A stretch of DNA of 64,000 nucleotides from Enterobacteriaceae bacterium LSJC7 (lineage in GTDB: Bacteria; Pseudomonadota; Gammaproteobacteria; Enterobacterales; Enterobacteriaceae): positions 682,001-746,000 of the forward strand of contig AMFN01000003.1 of assembly GCA_000302695.1 (NCBI GenBank), read 5' to 3'. Shown piece after piece: positions 41,934 through 51,706 of this stretch; position 1 is the stretch's first letter; every line of letters begins with the position of its first letter. Made by a program: the position numbers and the translations under genes. The notes below the pieces were generated by a model that worked only from the letters and a program-made list of their open reading frames with translations, ran no database searches and had not been told where the DNA came from.

Positions 41934-42377
41934 TTAACGGCGGGCCATACCAATGTGCGGGATACCGTCTTCCTCATAAACATCACTGACCGCAACAAAG
42001 CCAAACTGCGCGTAAAACGCCTGCAAATGTGCCTGGGCACCGAGGTAAATTTCAGTGCCCGGCCAGTGGGTTACACAGGACTTGAGAGCCTCTTCCATTA
42101 ACCGGTTACCCAGTTTCTCGCCTCGCGCCTGCGCTGCCACAATCACCCGGCCAATCACCACCGGTTCATCCGGCTGTTTCAGAATTCTCGCACAGGCAAT
42201 CAGCTCACCGTCACGCCAGGCCAGCAGATGGCGGCTTTCACCCACCAGGTCTTCGCCGTCGATATCCTGATAAACGCAGTTTTGCTCTACCACAAATACT
42301 GCAACGCGCAGCTGCAATAGCGCGTAGAGCTGCGCTACCGTGAGCTGTGAATGATGTAAGTCTTGCCACTGAATCAT
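41934..42377 (-). CDS. elaA: GNAT family N-acetyltransferase ElaA
   Basis: A 147-residue GNAT-fold protein of unknown substrate. The acetyl-CoA binding motif appears as VIGRVIVAAQARGEKLGNRL, and YEEDGIPHIGMA ends the ElaA family signature. The ATG at 42377 (MIQWQDLHH) follows AGGAG; thirteen extra upstream codons are not conserved. It is divergent from rbn. Confidence 0.93.
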   Translation of the reverse strand: MIQWQDLHHSQLTVAQLYALLQLRVAVFVVEQNCVYQDIDGEDLVGESRHLLAWRDGELIACARILKQPDEPVVIGRVIVAAQARGEKLGNRLMEEALKSCVTHWPGTEIYLGAQAHLQAFYAQFGFVAVSDVYEEDGIPHIGMARR

Positions 42378-42443
42378 GATTGCTCCTTTTTTATCTTTTA
42401 CCCCGGTTATACTCATGCTTTGTTTTACAGCAGGAAGCGATAA

Positions 42444-43364
42444 ATGGCGATAACGCTAAATTTTCTGGGCACTTCGGCAGGTGTCCCCACCCGCAACCGC
42501 AATGTGAGCGCGCTCATACTTAATCCGGGCCTTGTCAGTGGCGGCCTGTGGCTGTTTGACTGCGGAGAAGCCACCCAGCACCAGATGCTGGCGACTACCT
42601 TTAGCCCCGGCAAGATTGACAAGATTTTTATCACCCACCTGCATGGCGACCATATTTTTGGCCTACCGGGGCTATTGTGCAGTCGTTCAATGGCAGGCAG
42701 CGAGGTCCCGCTGACGCTCTACGGTCCGAAGGGGTTGCGCGAGTTTGTCGACACCGCGCTGCGCCTGAGCGGCTCCTGGACCAGTTATCCGCTGGAGATT
42801 ATTGAGATTGAGGCAGGTCTGCTGTTTGATGACGGGCAGTTTCGCGTCCGCGCCGCGCCGCTGGTGCATCCGCTGGAATGCTACGGTTTTCGTATTGAGC
42901 AGCATGATATTCCCGGCGCGCTCGACGCTGCACGGTTGATTAGCGCAGGCCTCAAACCTGGCCCGCTGTTTCAACGCCTGAAAAACGGCGAAACGGTGAC
43001 GCTGGAAGACGGCCGCCGGATTGATGGGCGCGATTACCTCAGCCCGTCCACGCCCGGTAAAAAGCTGGCGATTTTTGGTGATACCGCGCCCACGCCTTCG
43101 GCGCTACTGCTGGCGCAGAATGTGGATGTGCTGGTGCATGAGGCAACGCTTGAGGCTGCGATGGCAGAGAAAGCAAACTCGCGCGGACACTCTACCTCAC
43201 AGCAAACGGCAGAGCTTGCCCGCGAAGCAGGCGTTGGGCGGCTGATTATTACCCATCTGAGTTCGCGCTACGGCGAACAAAGTGCGGCAGCGCTACTGGC
43301 CGAGTGCCGGGCGGTGTTTTCCAATACTGAACTGGCAGAGGATTTTGCGATGTTTGAGGTTTGA
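42444..43364 (+). CDS. rbn: Ribonuclease BN / tRNase Z
   Basis: Zinc-dependent beta-lactamase-fold nuclease that trims tRNA 3' ends. The 306 residues contain the metal motif THLHGDH (His65, His67, Asp69, His70), further ligands in [17 protein letters not shown] and the C-terminal HLSSRY. E. coli Rbn (ElaC) has 305 residues. The 79 bases to elaA probably contain both promoters. Confidence 0.95.
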   Translation: MAITLNFLGTSAGVPTRNRNVSALILNPGLVSGGLWLFDCGEATQHQMLATTFSPGKIDKIFITHLHGDHIFGLPGLLCSRSMAGSEVPLTLYGPKGLREFVDTALRLSGSWTSYPLEIIEIEAGLLFDDGQFRVRAAPLVHPLECYGFRIEQHDIPGALDAARLISAGLKPGPLFQRLKNGETVTLEDGRRIDGRDYLSPSTPGKKLAIFGDTAPTPSALLLAQNVDVLVHEATLEAAMAEKANSRGHSTSQQTAELAREAGVGRLIITHLSSRYGEQSAAALLAECRAVFSNTELAEDFAMFEV

Positions 43365-43386
43365 AGGCGGCTGGGTTTTAAGTATT

Positions 43387-43423
43387 AAATAACGCGCTGT
43401 CACCCCATGACAGCGCGTTATTT
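43387..43423 (+). terminator. Long hairpin after rbn
   Basis: A perfect 16-base stem (43387-43402 with 43408-43423; core AACGCGCTGTCA/TGACAGCGCGTT) with a five-base loop, 22 bases past rbn. The AT ends of the stem supply T-rich tails on both strands, so it can act as a terminator in either direction. Its right arm runs into the last CRISPR repeat. Confidence 0.7.
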
Positions 43424-43564
43424 ACTGCCTGTACGGCAGTGAACATGCGGTAAGACTGGTCGCGGTAATAACGCCACTTCTAAGCCACCTGTACGGCAGT
43501 GAACCTTGTCCAAACTGTCCATTTTTGCCGGAAGGACTTCTAAGCTGCCTGTACGGCAGTGAAC
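43417..43564 (-). CRISPR. Orphan type I-F CRISPR mini-array (3 repeats, 2 spacers)
   Basis: Three 28-base repeats end at 43444, 43504 and 43564, an exact 60-base period. On the minus strand the unit begins GTTCACTGCCGTACAGGCAG, the type I-F repeat. The repeat at 43537-43564 has one mismatch to the canonical unit, 43477-43504 has three, and 43417-43444 keeps its first 20 bases but has a degenerate 3' end. Spacers are 43505-43536 and 43445-43476, each 32 bases as is usual for type I-F. Orientation by the degenerate end puts the leader above 43564. No cas gene is in the window. Confidence 0.9.
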
Positions 43565-43720
43565 TAGAGCCAGTTAAGCATATCCTGTTGAACTGACTAT
43601 AAAAAGCCCATAATTCCCTTCTAAAACCCTTTTTTCTGGCATCGCTTTTCAGTCATTAAATATCAATCACTTACACTTACGCAAAATAAAAGGGTCTGGC
43701 AGAAGGATAGCAATTAGCAC
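43565..43720 (-). other. Candidate CRISPR leader
   Basis: AT-rich DNA next to the best-preserved repeat, on the side expected for the leader. On the minus strand it includes AAAAAAGGGTTTTAGAAGGG and ends ...AACTGGCTCTA before the first repeat, reminiscent of type I-F leaders with their A-rich then GGGTTTT stretch. No open frame is present. A separate GC-rich hairpin GCAGCCGC/GCGGCTGC follows at 43725-43744. Confidence 0.5.
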
Positions 43721-43828
43721 GGGTGCAGCCGCCGTAGCGGCTGCATTCATCACTCATACATACACATCAATTGCGCTGTTTGACCTGGGCTGAGTTTGTG
43801 TATCGGTTTCTTCTGGTGCCGCCACCGC

Positions 43829-44080
43829 CTAGCTGGACTGGCGTTCCTGCTGCTGTTGCAACGCCGCTATCTGCGCCTGTAGCATCTGGATTTGTGTCTG
43901 AATCTGGTTAACCTTCTGCTCTTTTTCTTCAGACGTTAACGAATCCGACTTGCTCACCTCTGCCAACTGCTTTTGCAGATTGCTGATTTTGTCTGTAAGC
44001 GCTGAGATCTGCTTATCAACGCCCGCTGTAGAAGCAGTAGAGCCTGCCGCACTGGAAAAAACGCTGCTGATTGTTGTCAT
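43829..44080 (-). CDS. FlxA-like coiled-coil protein
   Basis: An 83-residue protein: a Ser/Thr/Ala-rich N-terminus followed by a heptad-patterned coiled coil (DKQISALTDKISNLQKQLAE, later QIQMLQAQIAALQQQQ). It resembles the FlxA family, flagellum-coregulated proteins of unknown function found in enteric bacteria. The ATG follows AGGAAACAG. A sigma-28 type promoter upstream supports FliA control. No other flagellar gene is nearby. Confidence 0.8.
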   Translation of the reverse strand: MTTISSVFSSAAGSTASTAGVDKQISALTDKISNLQKQLAEVSKSDSLTSEEKEQKVNQIQTQIQMLQAQIAALQQQQERQSS

Positions 44081-44111
44081 AATCTGTTTCCTGTAAGAAT
44101 AGCCATCTACC

Positions 44112-44137
44112 CTATCGTCCTGACACAGCGAAATTTA
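44112..44137 (-). promoter_or_regulatory. Candidate sigma-28 (FliA) promoter
   Basis: On the minus strand TAAATTT (44131-44137) and GACGATAG (44112-44119) with 11 bases between resemble the flagellar consensus TAAAGTTT-N11-GCCGATAA; six of eight -10 positions agree. It lies about 30 bases before the flxA-like ATG. Confidence 0.6.
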
Positions 44138-44188
44138 ATAGCGCGTTTAACACAAACGTGCGCTTTTTTAAAACGTTTACCCAGCGCA

Positions 44189-44220
44189 TAAAAAAACGGC
44201 CCTGTAAAAACAGGGCCGTT
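44189..44220 (-). terminator. nuo operon terminator
   Basis: On the minus strand a 10-base stem AACGGCCCTG/CAGGGCCGTT with a six-base loop is followed by seven T, 24 bases past nuoN. Confidence 0.9.
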
Positions 44221-44243
44221 GATTATTAATAGATTAGCGCGGA

Positions 44244-45701
44244 TTACATCAGCGGCTGAGCCAACTGGACCAGGCTAATCAGCGGCTGCGGCCACACGCC
44301 GAGCAGCAGCACGACCAGTGCTGAAATCAGCACCACGATACCGCCTGCGCTAAACGCCCAGTCGTGCGGGGCATCGCGATTAAGCTGCTGCGGCGCACTC
44401 AGGTACAGGCTAACTGCCACACGCAGGTAGTAGTAAAGACCAATAGCCGAGCCAATCACCACGGCCGCGGTCAGCCACCACAGATGCGCCTCAACGCCTA
44501 CCGCCAGTACGTAGAATTTACCGATAAAGCCGAGCGTCATCGGGATACCCGCCAGCGACAGCATCATCACGGTCATCACTGCCGCCAGCACCGGACGGTG
44601 CCAGAACAGACCACGATAAGAGAACAGCGAATCGGCGTCCGGGCCACGATACGGGCTGGACATCAGGCTGACCACGCCGAACGCACCCAGGCTACTGAAC
44701 AGATAACCCGCCAGGTATACGCCCACGGTTTCCATCGACATCTGACCGCTTTGCAGCGCAATCAGCGCTACCAGCAGATAGCCCAGATGAGAGATGGAGG
44801 AGAAACCAAGCAGACGTTTAATGTTGGACTGGCTCAGCGCCATCAGGTTACCGAAGATGATAGACGCAAACGCAATCACACCCAGCACCACGCGCACCGC
44901 TTCGCTCTCGCCCATCGGCGCGTAGAGGAACAAACGCATCACTACGGCGAAGATAGCAATCTTACTAGCGGTGGCAAGGAAGGTAGAAACCGGCGCTGGC
45001 GCGCCCTGATACACATCCGGCGTCCACAGGTGGAACGGCACCAGTGAGAGCTTAAAGCCAAGGCCTACAATCATCAGGCCAAGGCCTGCCAGCAGCAGCG
45101 GCTCATGCAGCATGCCGTCAGCAAGGCTATTGCCCAGCGCGCCAAACGACAGGTCCCCCGACTGCGCGTAGATCAGCGCCATGCCAAACAGCAGGAACGA
45201 CGACGCGGCGGCCGACAGGATGGTGTATTTGATACTGGCTTCCAGAGAACGCTTCTGGCGAAAAGCATAGCCAACCAGACCAAACAGCGGCAGCGAAATC
45301 AGTTCAATACCGAGGAACAGTGCGGCCAGGTGGTTGGCACTGGCCAGCAGAATGCCGCCCAGTGAGGCTATCAGTACCAGCAGATAGAACTCTTCCTGGT
45401 TGTCGGTGTAGCCCTGTAGCCACGGATAGGCGAACGTACAGGTCGCAAGGCTCGCCAGCAGCACCAGGCCGGTGTAGAACATCGCGAAACCATCAACGCG
45501 CAAAAGCGGCGTGACATCCATCGCCCCCGCCTGACCGACAAACCAGAGCGACAGCAGCGCGGCGTTTAGACCGATAACCGACAGCGTGGCGTTCAGAAAA
45601 TGATTACGGCGCCACGCTATGGAGAGCATCACTACCACGACTGTCAATCCGACGATCAACAGCGGCAATAGCGCTATCAGATGTTGAGCAGTTAAAGTCA
45701 T
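44244..45701 (-). CDS. nuoN: NADH-quinone oxidoreductase subunit N
   Basis: Antiporter-like membrane subunit of complex I, one of three proton-translocating modules. The 485 residues form about fourteen membrane helices with conserved charged residues in the [14 protein letters not shown] and [19 protein letters not shown] blocks; the latter is the shared lysine-bearing signature of the antiporter family. E. coli NuoN has 485 residues. It is last in the operon, seven bases after nuoM. Confidence 0.97.
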   Translation of the reverse strand: MTLTAQHLIALLPLLIVGLTVVVVMLSIAWRRNHFLNATLSVIGLNAALLSLWFVGQAGAMDVTPLLRVDGFAMFYTGLVLLASLATCTFAYPWLQGYTDNQEEFYLLVLIASLGGILLASANHLAALFLGIELISLPLFGLVGYAFRQKRSLEASIKYTILSAAASSFLLFGMALIYAQSGDLSFGALGNSLADGMLHEPLLLAGLGLMIVGLGFKLSLVPFHLWTPDVYQGAPAPVSTFLATASKIAIFAVVMRLFLYAPMGESEAVRVVLGVIAFASIIFGNLMALSQSNIKRLLGFSSISHLGYLLVALIALQSGQMSMETVGVYLAGYLFSSLGAFGVVSLMSSPYRGPDADSLFSYRGLFWHRPVLAAVMTVMMLSLAGIPMTLGFIGKFYVLAVGVEAHLWWLTAAVVIGSAIGLYYYLRVAVSLYLSAPQQLNRDAPHDWAFSAGGIVVLISALVVLLLGVWPQPLISLVQLAQPLM

Positions 45702-45708
45702 GAGCGAA

Positions 45709-47238
45709 TTACGGCCTTGTAGTTGAAATTGAACTGGTGAACCACTGCTGAATATTGCTCATTGCAGCGTGTGAGGTGTCCAGAATCGGCTGCGGATAAA
45801 AGCCCAGCAGCACCAGCAATGCCACCAGCAGCAGAATGATGAACAGTTCACGCAGCGTCATGCCTTCAATATCCTGCTTCGCTGCTTCGCTTTTCGCCTG
45901 GCCGAAGTAGGCACGGTGCAGCATCGCCAGCGAGTATACGGAGGCAAACACCAGACCAAAGGTAGAGATAATCGTGATAACCGGCACCACTTTATAGCTG
46001 CCGAACAGAATCATGAATTCGCCCACGAAGTTACCGGTACCCGGCATACCCAGCGTTGCCACCGCGAAGAACATCGACATGGCAGGCAACCATTTGATTT
46101 TGCCCCACAGACCGCCCATCTGGGTCATATCACGCGTGTGCAGGCGCTCGTAGAGCTGACCACACAAAATGAACAGACCCGCCGCAGACAGACCGTGCGC
46201 AATCATCTGAATGACCGCACCCTGATAAGCCAGCTGGCTGCCGGTGTAGATAGCAATCAGCACAAAACCCATATGGGAGACGGAGGTGTAGGCGATAAGA
46301 CGTTTGATGTCAGTCTGAGAGAACGCCATCCACGCGCCGTAGAAGATACCAATCACGCCCAGCCACATGGCAATTGGCGCAAACTCGGCAGACGCGTTCG
46401 GGAACAGCGGCAGTGCAAAGCGCAACAGGCCGTAGGCGGCGGTCTTAAGCAGAATGCCCGCGAGGTCAACGGAACCCGCAGTCGGTGCCTGAGAGTGCGC
46501 ATCCGGCAACCAGCCGTGCAGCGGCACCACCGGCATTTTCACCGCAAAGGCGATGAAGAAGCCGAGCATCAGCAGATATTCCACACCGCCAGACATTGGG
46601 GTTTTCAACAGCTGTTCATAGCTGAAGGTCCACACGCCGGTCGCACTGTGGTGTACGAACACCAGCGCCAGGATGGCAATCAGCATTACCAGGCCGCTCG
46701 CCTGAGTATAAATGAAGAATTTAGTGGCCGCAGTGATGCGCGTTTTACCATCGGATGCCTTATGGCCCCACAGCGCAATCAGGAAGTACATCGGCACCAG
46801 CATCATTTCCCAGAAGAAGAAGAACAGGAACATATCGATGGCAAGGAACACACCGATAACGCCGCCCAGGATCCACATCAGGTTCAGATGGAAGAAGCCC
46901 TGATATTTCTCAATCTCACGCCAGGAACACAGCACCGCCAACACGCCGAGCAGACCGGTCAACACCACCATCAGCAGCGACAGGCCGTCGATGGCGAGAT
47001 GGATGTTAATGCCAAAGCGCGGGATCCACGGCATCTGGAACTCAGACTGCCACTGCGGCAAGCCGGTGGTTTGGGTCAGTGAATAACCCCCTTGCAGCCA
47101 CAGCTGCAAAGAGAGCGCCAGCGTCAGTCCCATTGTAATCAGCGCAATCCAGCGCGGCACACGAACGCCAAAGCGCTCGGTCTGCCAGCACAGGAAGCCG
47201 CCAATGAAGGGGATCAGTATCAACCAGGGTAATAACAT
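45709..47238 (-). CDS. nuoM: NADH-quinone oxidoreductase subunit M
   Basis: Second antiporter-like proton-pumping membrane subunit. The 509 residues equal E. coli NuoM; the conserved glutamate in [15 protein letters not shown] and the lysine in [20 protein letters not shown] are present. A 231-base gap with an inverted repeat separates it from nuoL, unlike the tight spacing elsewhere. Confidence 0.97.
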   Translation of the reverse strand: MLLPWLILIPFIGGFLCWQTERFGVRVPRWIALITMGLTLALSLQLWLQGGYSLTQTTGLPQWQSEFQMPWIPRFGINIHLAIDGLSLLMVVLTGLLGVLAVLCSWREIEKYQGFFHLNLMWILGGVIGVFLAIDMFLFFFFWEMMLVPMYFLIALWGHKASDGKTRITAATKFFIYTQASGLVMLIAILALVFVHHSATGVWTFSYEQLLKTPMSGGVEYLLMLGFFIAFAVKMPVVPLHGWLPDAHSQAPTAGSVDLAGILLKTAAYGLLRFALPLFPNASAEFAPIAMWLGVIGIFYGAWMAFSQTDIKRLIAYTSVSHMGFVLIAIYTGSQLAYQGAVIQMIAHGLSAAGLFILCGQLYERLHTRDMTQMGGLWGKIKWLPAMSMFFAVATLGMPGTGNFVGEFMILFGSYKVVPVITIISTFGLVFASVYSLAMLHRAYFGQAKSEAAKQDIEGMTLRELFIILLLVALLVLLGFYPQPILDTSHAAMSNIQQWFTSSISTTRP

Positions 47239-47305
47239 AGCTATGTATGTCCCTTATCTTTATTCCTGCTCAGGCTATCTTGCTTGCCATCCTGAACCCC
47301 GGCAG

Positions 47306-47347
47306 TGCTCGCAATCCTCACGTACTTCATACGCTGCGATTGCTGTG
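47306..47347. repeat. Inverted repeat between nuoL and nuoM
   Basis: A regularly spaced palindrome GCAATC-N5-GTA-N5-TAC-N5-GATTGC (47311-47343) flanked by GTGC/TGTGC. It lies in the 231-base spacer of the operon (47239-47469). The rest of the spacer shows no open frame. It looks like a dispersed intergenic repeat, read through as an mRNA hairpin. Confidence 0.55.
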
Positions 47348-47469
47348 CGCTGGCGGTGTCCAGCCTGGCTTCGCCGATAACGCCTGTCCTTCAGGAACAG
47401 TTACTTAACATTCGTTTTTATTCCGGGGCGGAAAACACCACCCCATCACCAACTCCGGCAGCTATGCCG

Positions 47470-49311
47470 TTAACGCAATACCATTAGCAGCGCCAGCACC
47501 ACGACCGCACCAACGCCCATCGAGGCGAGATACCAGCGCAGGTAACCGTTCTCGCTCAGCAGCAGGCCACGACCGGCTAAGCGCGAGAGAATGGCTGGGA
47601 TGTTCATCAGCGCATTCAGCGGGTCACGCTTAAGCAGCCAGGCGATGCCCAGATACGGCTTCACGAACACGGTATTGTAGAGCCAGTCAAAGCCCCAGGC
47701 GTTGTACCACCAGGTTCCCAGCAGGCGGCCCGGCGCGCTGTTGGCAATGGCGTTCACCAGCGTGCGTTTGCCCAGCCACAGCCATGCGGCAATGAGGATA
47801 CCGGCAATCGCCACCACGCCAGAGGCAATTTCCAGCGTCAACACGCGGCCGTGTTCCAGTTCGGTCGTCTGCGGCAGAACACCTGCCAGCGGCGGCACAA
47901 TCATCGCACCCACGAAGGTAGACAGCACCAGCAACACAATCAGCGGCAGGTGATGAGTGATCCCCTTCCCTGCGTGCGCGTGGATCTGCTCTTTACCGTG
48001 GAACACGATGAAAATCATACGGAAGGTGTAGAGCGAGGTCATGAACGCACCAACCAGACCGGCAATCATCAGGTTCATATGACCGTTCGCCATCGCTCCT
48101 GCAAGGATCTCATCCTTACTGAAGAAGCCAGCAGTCACCAGCGGCAGCGCGGACAGCGCAGCACCACCGACGAGGAAGCAGGCATAGACCAGCGGAATCG
48201 ACTTACGCAGGCCACCCATTTTGAAGATGTTCTGCTCGTGATGGCAGGCAAGAATCACCGAACCAGACGCCAGGAACAGCAGCGCTTTGAAGAACGCATG
48301 GGTCATCAGGTGGAAAATCGCCGCATCCCACGCCTGCACGCCAAGCGCCAGGAACATGTAACCAATCTGGCTCATGGTGGAGTATGCGAGCACGCGCTTG
48401 ATGTCGGTCTGAACCAGCGCCGCAAAACCCGCCATCACCAGCGTGATAGCACCGACGATGCCGACCAGATGCAGTACATCTGGCGTCAGCAGGAACAGGC
48501 CGTGGGTACGGGCAATCAGGTATACGCCCGCCGTCACCATGGTTGCTGCGTGGATAAGCGCAGAGACTGGCGTTGGGCCAGCCATCGCGTCGGCAAGCCA
48601 GGTCTGCAACGGCAGCTGTGCGGATTTACCGACCGCGCCGCCCAGCAGCATCAGCGTGGCCCACTGCAGCATGTTGTTGCCTTCGGCAAAGTGCGCCGGA
48701 GCCAGTTCCACCATTTCACGGAAGTTCAGGGTGCCAAGCTCGTTGTAGAGAATGAACAGCGCAAAGGCAAGGAAGACGTCACCCACGCGGGTCACCACAA
48801 ACGCCTTCATGGCAGCAGCACCGTTTTTCGGGTCGGTGTAGTAGAAGCCAATCAGCAGATAGGAGCACAGGCCCACACCTTCCCAGCCGAGATACATCAG
48901 CAGCAGGTTATCGGCCAGCACCAGCACCACCATGCTTGCGATGAACAGGTTGGTGTAGGCAAAGAAGCGGGAATAGCCCTCTTCTCCACGCATATACCAG
49001 GAAGCGAACATGTGAATCAGGAAGCCTACACCGGTCACAACCGAGAGCATGGTCAGCGACAGGCCGTCCAGCACCAGATTAAAGCCGATGTTGAAATCAC
49101 CGACCGCCATCCAGGTCCACAGCGGCTGCACGAATGCCTGACGGTCACCGCCGAGGAACTCCATGCCCGCATACGCGGTAATCAGAGCGGCAAGGCCAAT
49201 TGAGCCCACGCCAATAGTGGCGGAAAGGTTTTCCGACCAGCGACCGCGGGAAAAGGCGAGTAACAGGTAGCCAATCAATGGCAGAACAATGGTTAACCAG
49301 AGCAGGTTCAT
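47470..49311 (-). CDS. nuoL: NADH-quinone oxidoreductase subunit L
   Basis: Largest antiporter-like proton-pumping subunit, at the far end of the membrane arm, with the long lateral helix at its C-terminus. The 613 residues match E. coli. The signature [31 protein letters not shown] is present (given here in pieces [16 protein letters not shown] and [14 protein letters not shown]). The start overlaps nuoK by four bases. Confidence 0.97.
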   Translation of the reverse strand: MNLLWLTIVLPLIGYLLLAFSRGRWSENLSATIGVGSIGLAALITAYAGMEFLGGDRQAFVQPLWTWMAVGDFNIGFNLVLDGLSLTMLSVVTGVGFLIHMFASWYMRGEEGYSRFFAYTNLFIASMVVLVLADNLLLMYLGWEGVGLCSYLLIGFYYTDPKNGAAAMKAFVVTRVGDVFLAFALFILYNELGTLNFREMVELAPAHFAEGNNMLQWATLMLLGGAVGKSAQLPLQTWLADAMAGPTPVSALIHAATMVTAGVYLIARTHGLFLLTPDVLHLVGIVGAITLVMAGFAALVQTDIKRVLAYSTMSQIGYMFLALGVQAWDAAIFHLMTHAFFKALLFLASGSVILACHHEQNIFKMGGLRKSIPLVYACFLVGGAALSALPLVTAGFFSKDEILAGAMANGHMNLMIAGLVGAFMTSLYTFRMIFIVFHGKEQIHAHAGKGITHHLPLIVLLVLSTFVGAMIVPPLAGVLPQTTELEHGRVLTLEIASGVVAIAGILIAAWLWLGKRTLVNAIANSAPGRLLGTWWYNAWGFDWLYNTVFVKPYLGIAWLLKRDPLNALMNIPAILSRLAGRGLLLSENGYLRWYLASMGVGAVVVLALLMVLR

Positions 49312-49610
49312 CCGCGCAACTCACTTACTGAATCGATATTCAGATTCTGGCGACGACGATGGAGCTGCAGCAGCAGCGCCAGACCAATACTGGCTTCTGC
49401 GGCGGCAAGGCTTATCGCCAGGATGTACATTACCTGAGCGTCCGCCTGGCCCCAGTAGCTGCCTGCAACCACAAAAGCCAGCGCTGCGGCGTTGATCATC
49501 ACTTCAAGGCTTATCAACATAAACAGCAGGTTGCGACGGATCATAAGACCGGTCAGTCCGAGGACGAACAGCACGGCGGCGAGGATCAGTCCATGTTGTA
49601 AGGGGATCAT
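49308..49610 (-). CDS. nuoK: NADH-quinone oxidoreductase subunit K
   Basis: Small three-helix membrane subunit (100 residues) forming part of the link between antiporter modules and quinone site. Two conserved membrane glutamates appear in [13 protein letters not shown] and [13 protein letters not shown]. Four-base overlaps with nuoL and nuoJ indicate coupled translation. Confidence 0.97.
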   Translation of the reverse strand: MIPLQHGLILAAVLFVLGLTGLMIRRNLLFMLISLEVMINAAALAFVVAGSYWGQADAQVMYILAISLAAAEASIGLALLLQLHRRRQNLNIDSVSELRG

Positions 49611-50161
49611 GCTTGCTCCTCCGTTTTTCTTTTCGCACTGTCGCCCGGACGGTTGCTCAGCACTTCCCCGGCTCTGTCTTCACGGCCAAGATGGAAAGCC
49701 ACAACCAGGCCCGCCAGCAGCAGCATGGACGCCAGTTCAACCGCCAGTACGTACGGCCCGAACAGCGCGATGCCCACTTCTTTCGCACCAATTGGGTTGC
49801 CGTCGATTCCCTGGTCGTTAATACCGAGGATGGCGTAAACAATAACGACCAGCAGCACGGCAGACACGATGCCAGGGCCAATCCACAGCTGCGGTTTGAG
49901 CCATGCCCGCTCCTGCTCGACCACGGCGTTACCGAGGTTAAGCATCATCACCACGAACACGAACAGCACCATAATCGCGCCCGCGTAAACGATGATTTCC
50001 AGCGCACCGGCAAAGTAGGCACCGAGAGAGAAAAACACGCCCGCAATAGCCAGCAGCGAAACGATGAGGTACAGCAGTGCGTGCACCGGATTGGTATGGG
50101 TTATCGTCCTAAGGGTGGTCAGGACCGCCACAAGGGCGCAGATATAAAATGCAAATGCCAT
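49607..50161 (-). CDS. nuoJ: NADH-quinone oxidoreductase subunit J
   Basis: Membrane subunit of 184 residues, as in E. coli, with five hydrophobic helices; the conserved tyrosine/glycine pi-bulge region [20 protein letters not shown] is seen. The ATG at 50161 ([16 protein letters not shown]) is preferred; upstream codons belong to the overlapping end of nuoI in another frame. Confidence 0.96.
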   Translation of the reverse strand: MAFAFYICALVAVLTTLRTITHTNPVHALLYLIVSLLAIAGVFFSLGAYFAGALEIIVYAGAIMVLFVFVVMMLNLGNAVVEQERAWLKPQLWIGPGIVSAVLLVVIVYAILGINDQGIDGNPIGAKEVGIALFGPYVLAVELASMLLLAGLVVAFHLGREDRAGEVLSNRPGDSAKRKTEEQA

Positions 50162-50171
50162 TCCCGACTCC

Positions 50172-50714
50172 TTAAGGTAACAGGCCTTTGACGTCGATAG
50201 GCTTGGCTTCGTTTTGCGCTTCGCCCTTATCTTTGCCGTCGATTGCCATACCCGCCATCCGGTAGAAGTTATATTCCGGGTATTTGCCCGGACCGGAGAT
50301 AAGCAGATCCTCTTTTTCGTACACCAGGTCCTGGCGCTTAAACTCACCCATTTCGAAATCCGGGGTCAGCTGAATTGCCGTGGTCGGGCACGCTTCTTCA
50401 CACAAACCGCAGAAAATGCAGCGTGAGAAGTTGATACGGAAAAATTCCGGGTACCAGCGGCCGTCTTTGGTCTCTGCTTTTTGCAGAGAAATACAGCCTA
50501 CCGGACACGCTACCGCACACAGGTTACAGGCAACGCAGCGCTCGGCACCGTCCGGGTCGCGCGTGAGCACGATGCGGCCACGGTAGCGCGGCGGCAGATA
50601 AACCGGCTCTTCCGGGTACATCTGGGTTTCACGTTTGGCAAAGGCATGCAGGCCTATCATCCAGATACTGCGGACCTGGGTGCCAAAACCCACCAGTAAT
50701 TCTTTTAAGGTCAT
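50172..50714 (-). CDS. nuoI: NADH-quinone oxidoreductase subunit I
   Basis: Peripheral subunit of 180 residues holding two [4Fe-4S] clusters, N6a and N6b, through the ferredoxin motifs [12 protein letters not shown] and [12 protein letters not shown]. It passes electrons towards NuoB. The ATG at 50714 ([11 protein letters not shown]) follows GGGGTG; earlier codons overlap nuoH. Confidence 0.97.
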   Translation of the reverse strand: MTLKELLVGFGTQVRSIWMIGLHAFAKRETQMYPEEPVYLPPRYRGRIVLTRDPDGAERCVACNLCAVACPVGCISLQKAETKDGRWYPEFFRINFSRCIFCGLCEEACPTTAIQLTPDFEMGEFKRQDLVYEKEDLLISGPGKYPEYNFYRMAGMAIDGKDKGEAQNEAKPIDVKGLLP

Positions 50715-50728
50715 GGTCTTTTCACCCC

Positions 50729-51706
50729 TTATTGCGCCTGCCAGAGAATGACAGCCGCCGTTGCCAGTAAGTTGATTAGCGTGAGCGGCAGGCACACTTT
50801 CCAGCCAAACGACATCACCTGGTCATAACGCGGACGCGGTAATGATGCGCGAATCAAAATAAACATCATCATGAAGAACGCAGTCTTGATAGCGAACCAG
50901 ATGAACGGCGGTAAGAACGGGCCATGCCAGCCACCGAAGAACAGGGTGACAATCAGCGCAGAGACCGTCACGATGCCGATGTATTCCCCGACAAAGAACA
51001 GACCGAACTTCATGCCGGAATATTCAAGGTGGTAACCATCGGCCAGTTCCTGCTCGGCTTCCGGCTGGTCAAACGGATGGCGGTGACACACCGCCACGCC
51101 CGCGATAGCAAAGGTGATAAAGCCAAAGAACTGCGGGATAACGTTCCACAGGTGCGCCTGGTTGTTGACGATGTCGGTCATGTTAAATGAACCGGCCTGC
51201 GCCACCACGCCCATCAGGGAAAGCCCCAGGAACACTTCGTAGCTGAGCGTCTGCGCTGAAGCACGCATTGCGCCAAGCAGCGAGTATTTGTTGTTACTGG
51301 ACCAGCCAGCAAACAGCACCGCGTACACGGCAAGGCCTGCCATCATCAGGAAGAACAGGATGCCAATATTCAGATCCGCCACCACCCAGCTTGGGCTGAC
51401 TGGCACAATCGCAAAGGCCAGCAGCAGCGAGGTGAAGGCAATCATCGGCGCCAGGGTAAAGATGACGCGGTCCGAAAATTTCGGTACCCAGTCTTCTTTA
51501 AAGAACATCTTGATCATGTCCGCGACCAGCTGGAGCGAACCGCCCCAACCTACACGGTTTGGTCCGTAGCGGTTCTGGAACAGACCCAGCAGTCGGCGTT
51601 CACCAAAACTCATGAACGCGCCGCAGGTCACCACCACCAGCAGAATGACCACCGCCTTGAGGATGCTCAGCAGGATATCGATAACATCCGGTGTTAACCA
51701 ACTCAT
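50729..51706 (-). CDS. nuoH: NADH-quinone oxidoreductase subunit H
   Basis: Membrane subunit forming the quinone-entry cavity. The 325 residues equal E. coli NuoH and show the family blocks [39 protein letters not shown] and [15 protein letters not shown]. It overlaps nuoG by four bases. Confidence 0.97.
   Translation of the reverse strand: MSWLTPDVIDILLSILKAVVILLVVVTCGAFMSFGERRLLGLFQNRYGPNRVGWGGSLQLVADMIKMFFKEDWVPKFSDRVIFTLAPMIAFTSLLLAFAIVPVSPSWVVADLNIGILFFLMMAGLAVYAVLFAGWSSNNKYSLLGAMRASAQTLSYEVFLGLSLMGVVAQAGSFNMTDIVNNQAHLWNVIPQFFGFITFAIAGVAVCHRHPFDQPEAEQELADGYHLEYSGMKFGLFFVGEYIGIVTVSALIVTLFFGGWHGPFLPPFIWFAIKTAFFMMMFILIRASLPRPRYDQVMSFGWKVCLPLTLINLLATAAVILWQAQ

Noticed and set aside
45916-47082. 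388-codon open frame on the plus strand opposite nuoM
   Set aside because: Same cause: antisense to a confidently identified nuo gene, low-complexity His/Gln/Arg composition and no ribosome site.
47851-49203. 450-codon open frame on the plus strand opposite nuoL
   Set aside because: Antisense shadow of nuoL, whose codon bias leaves the opposite frame free of stops. The translation is His/Gln/Arg-rich with no family features.
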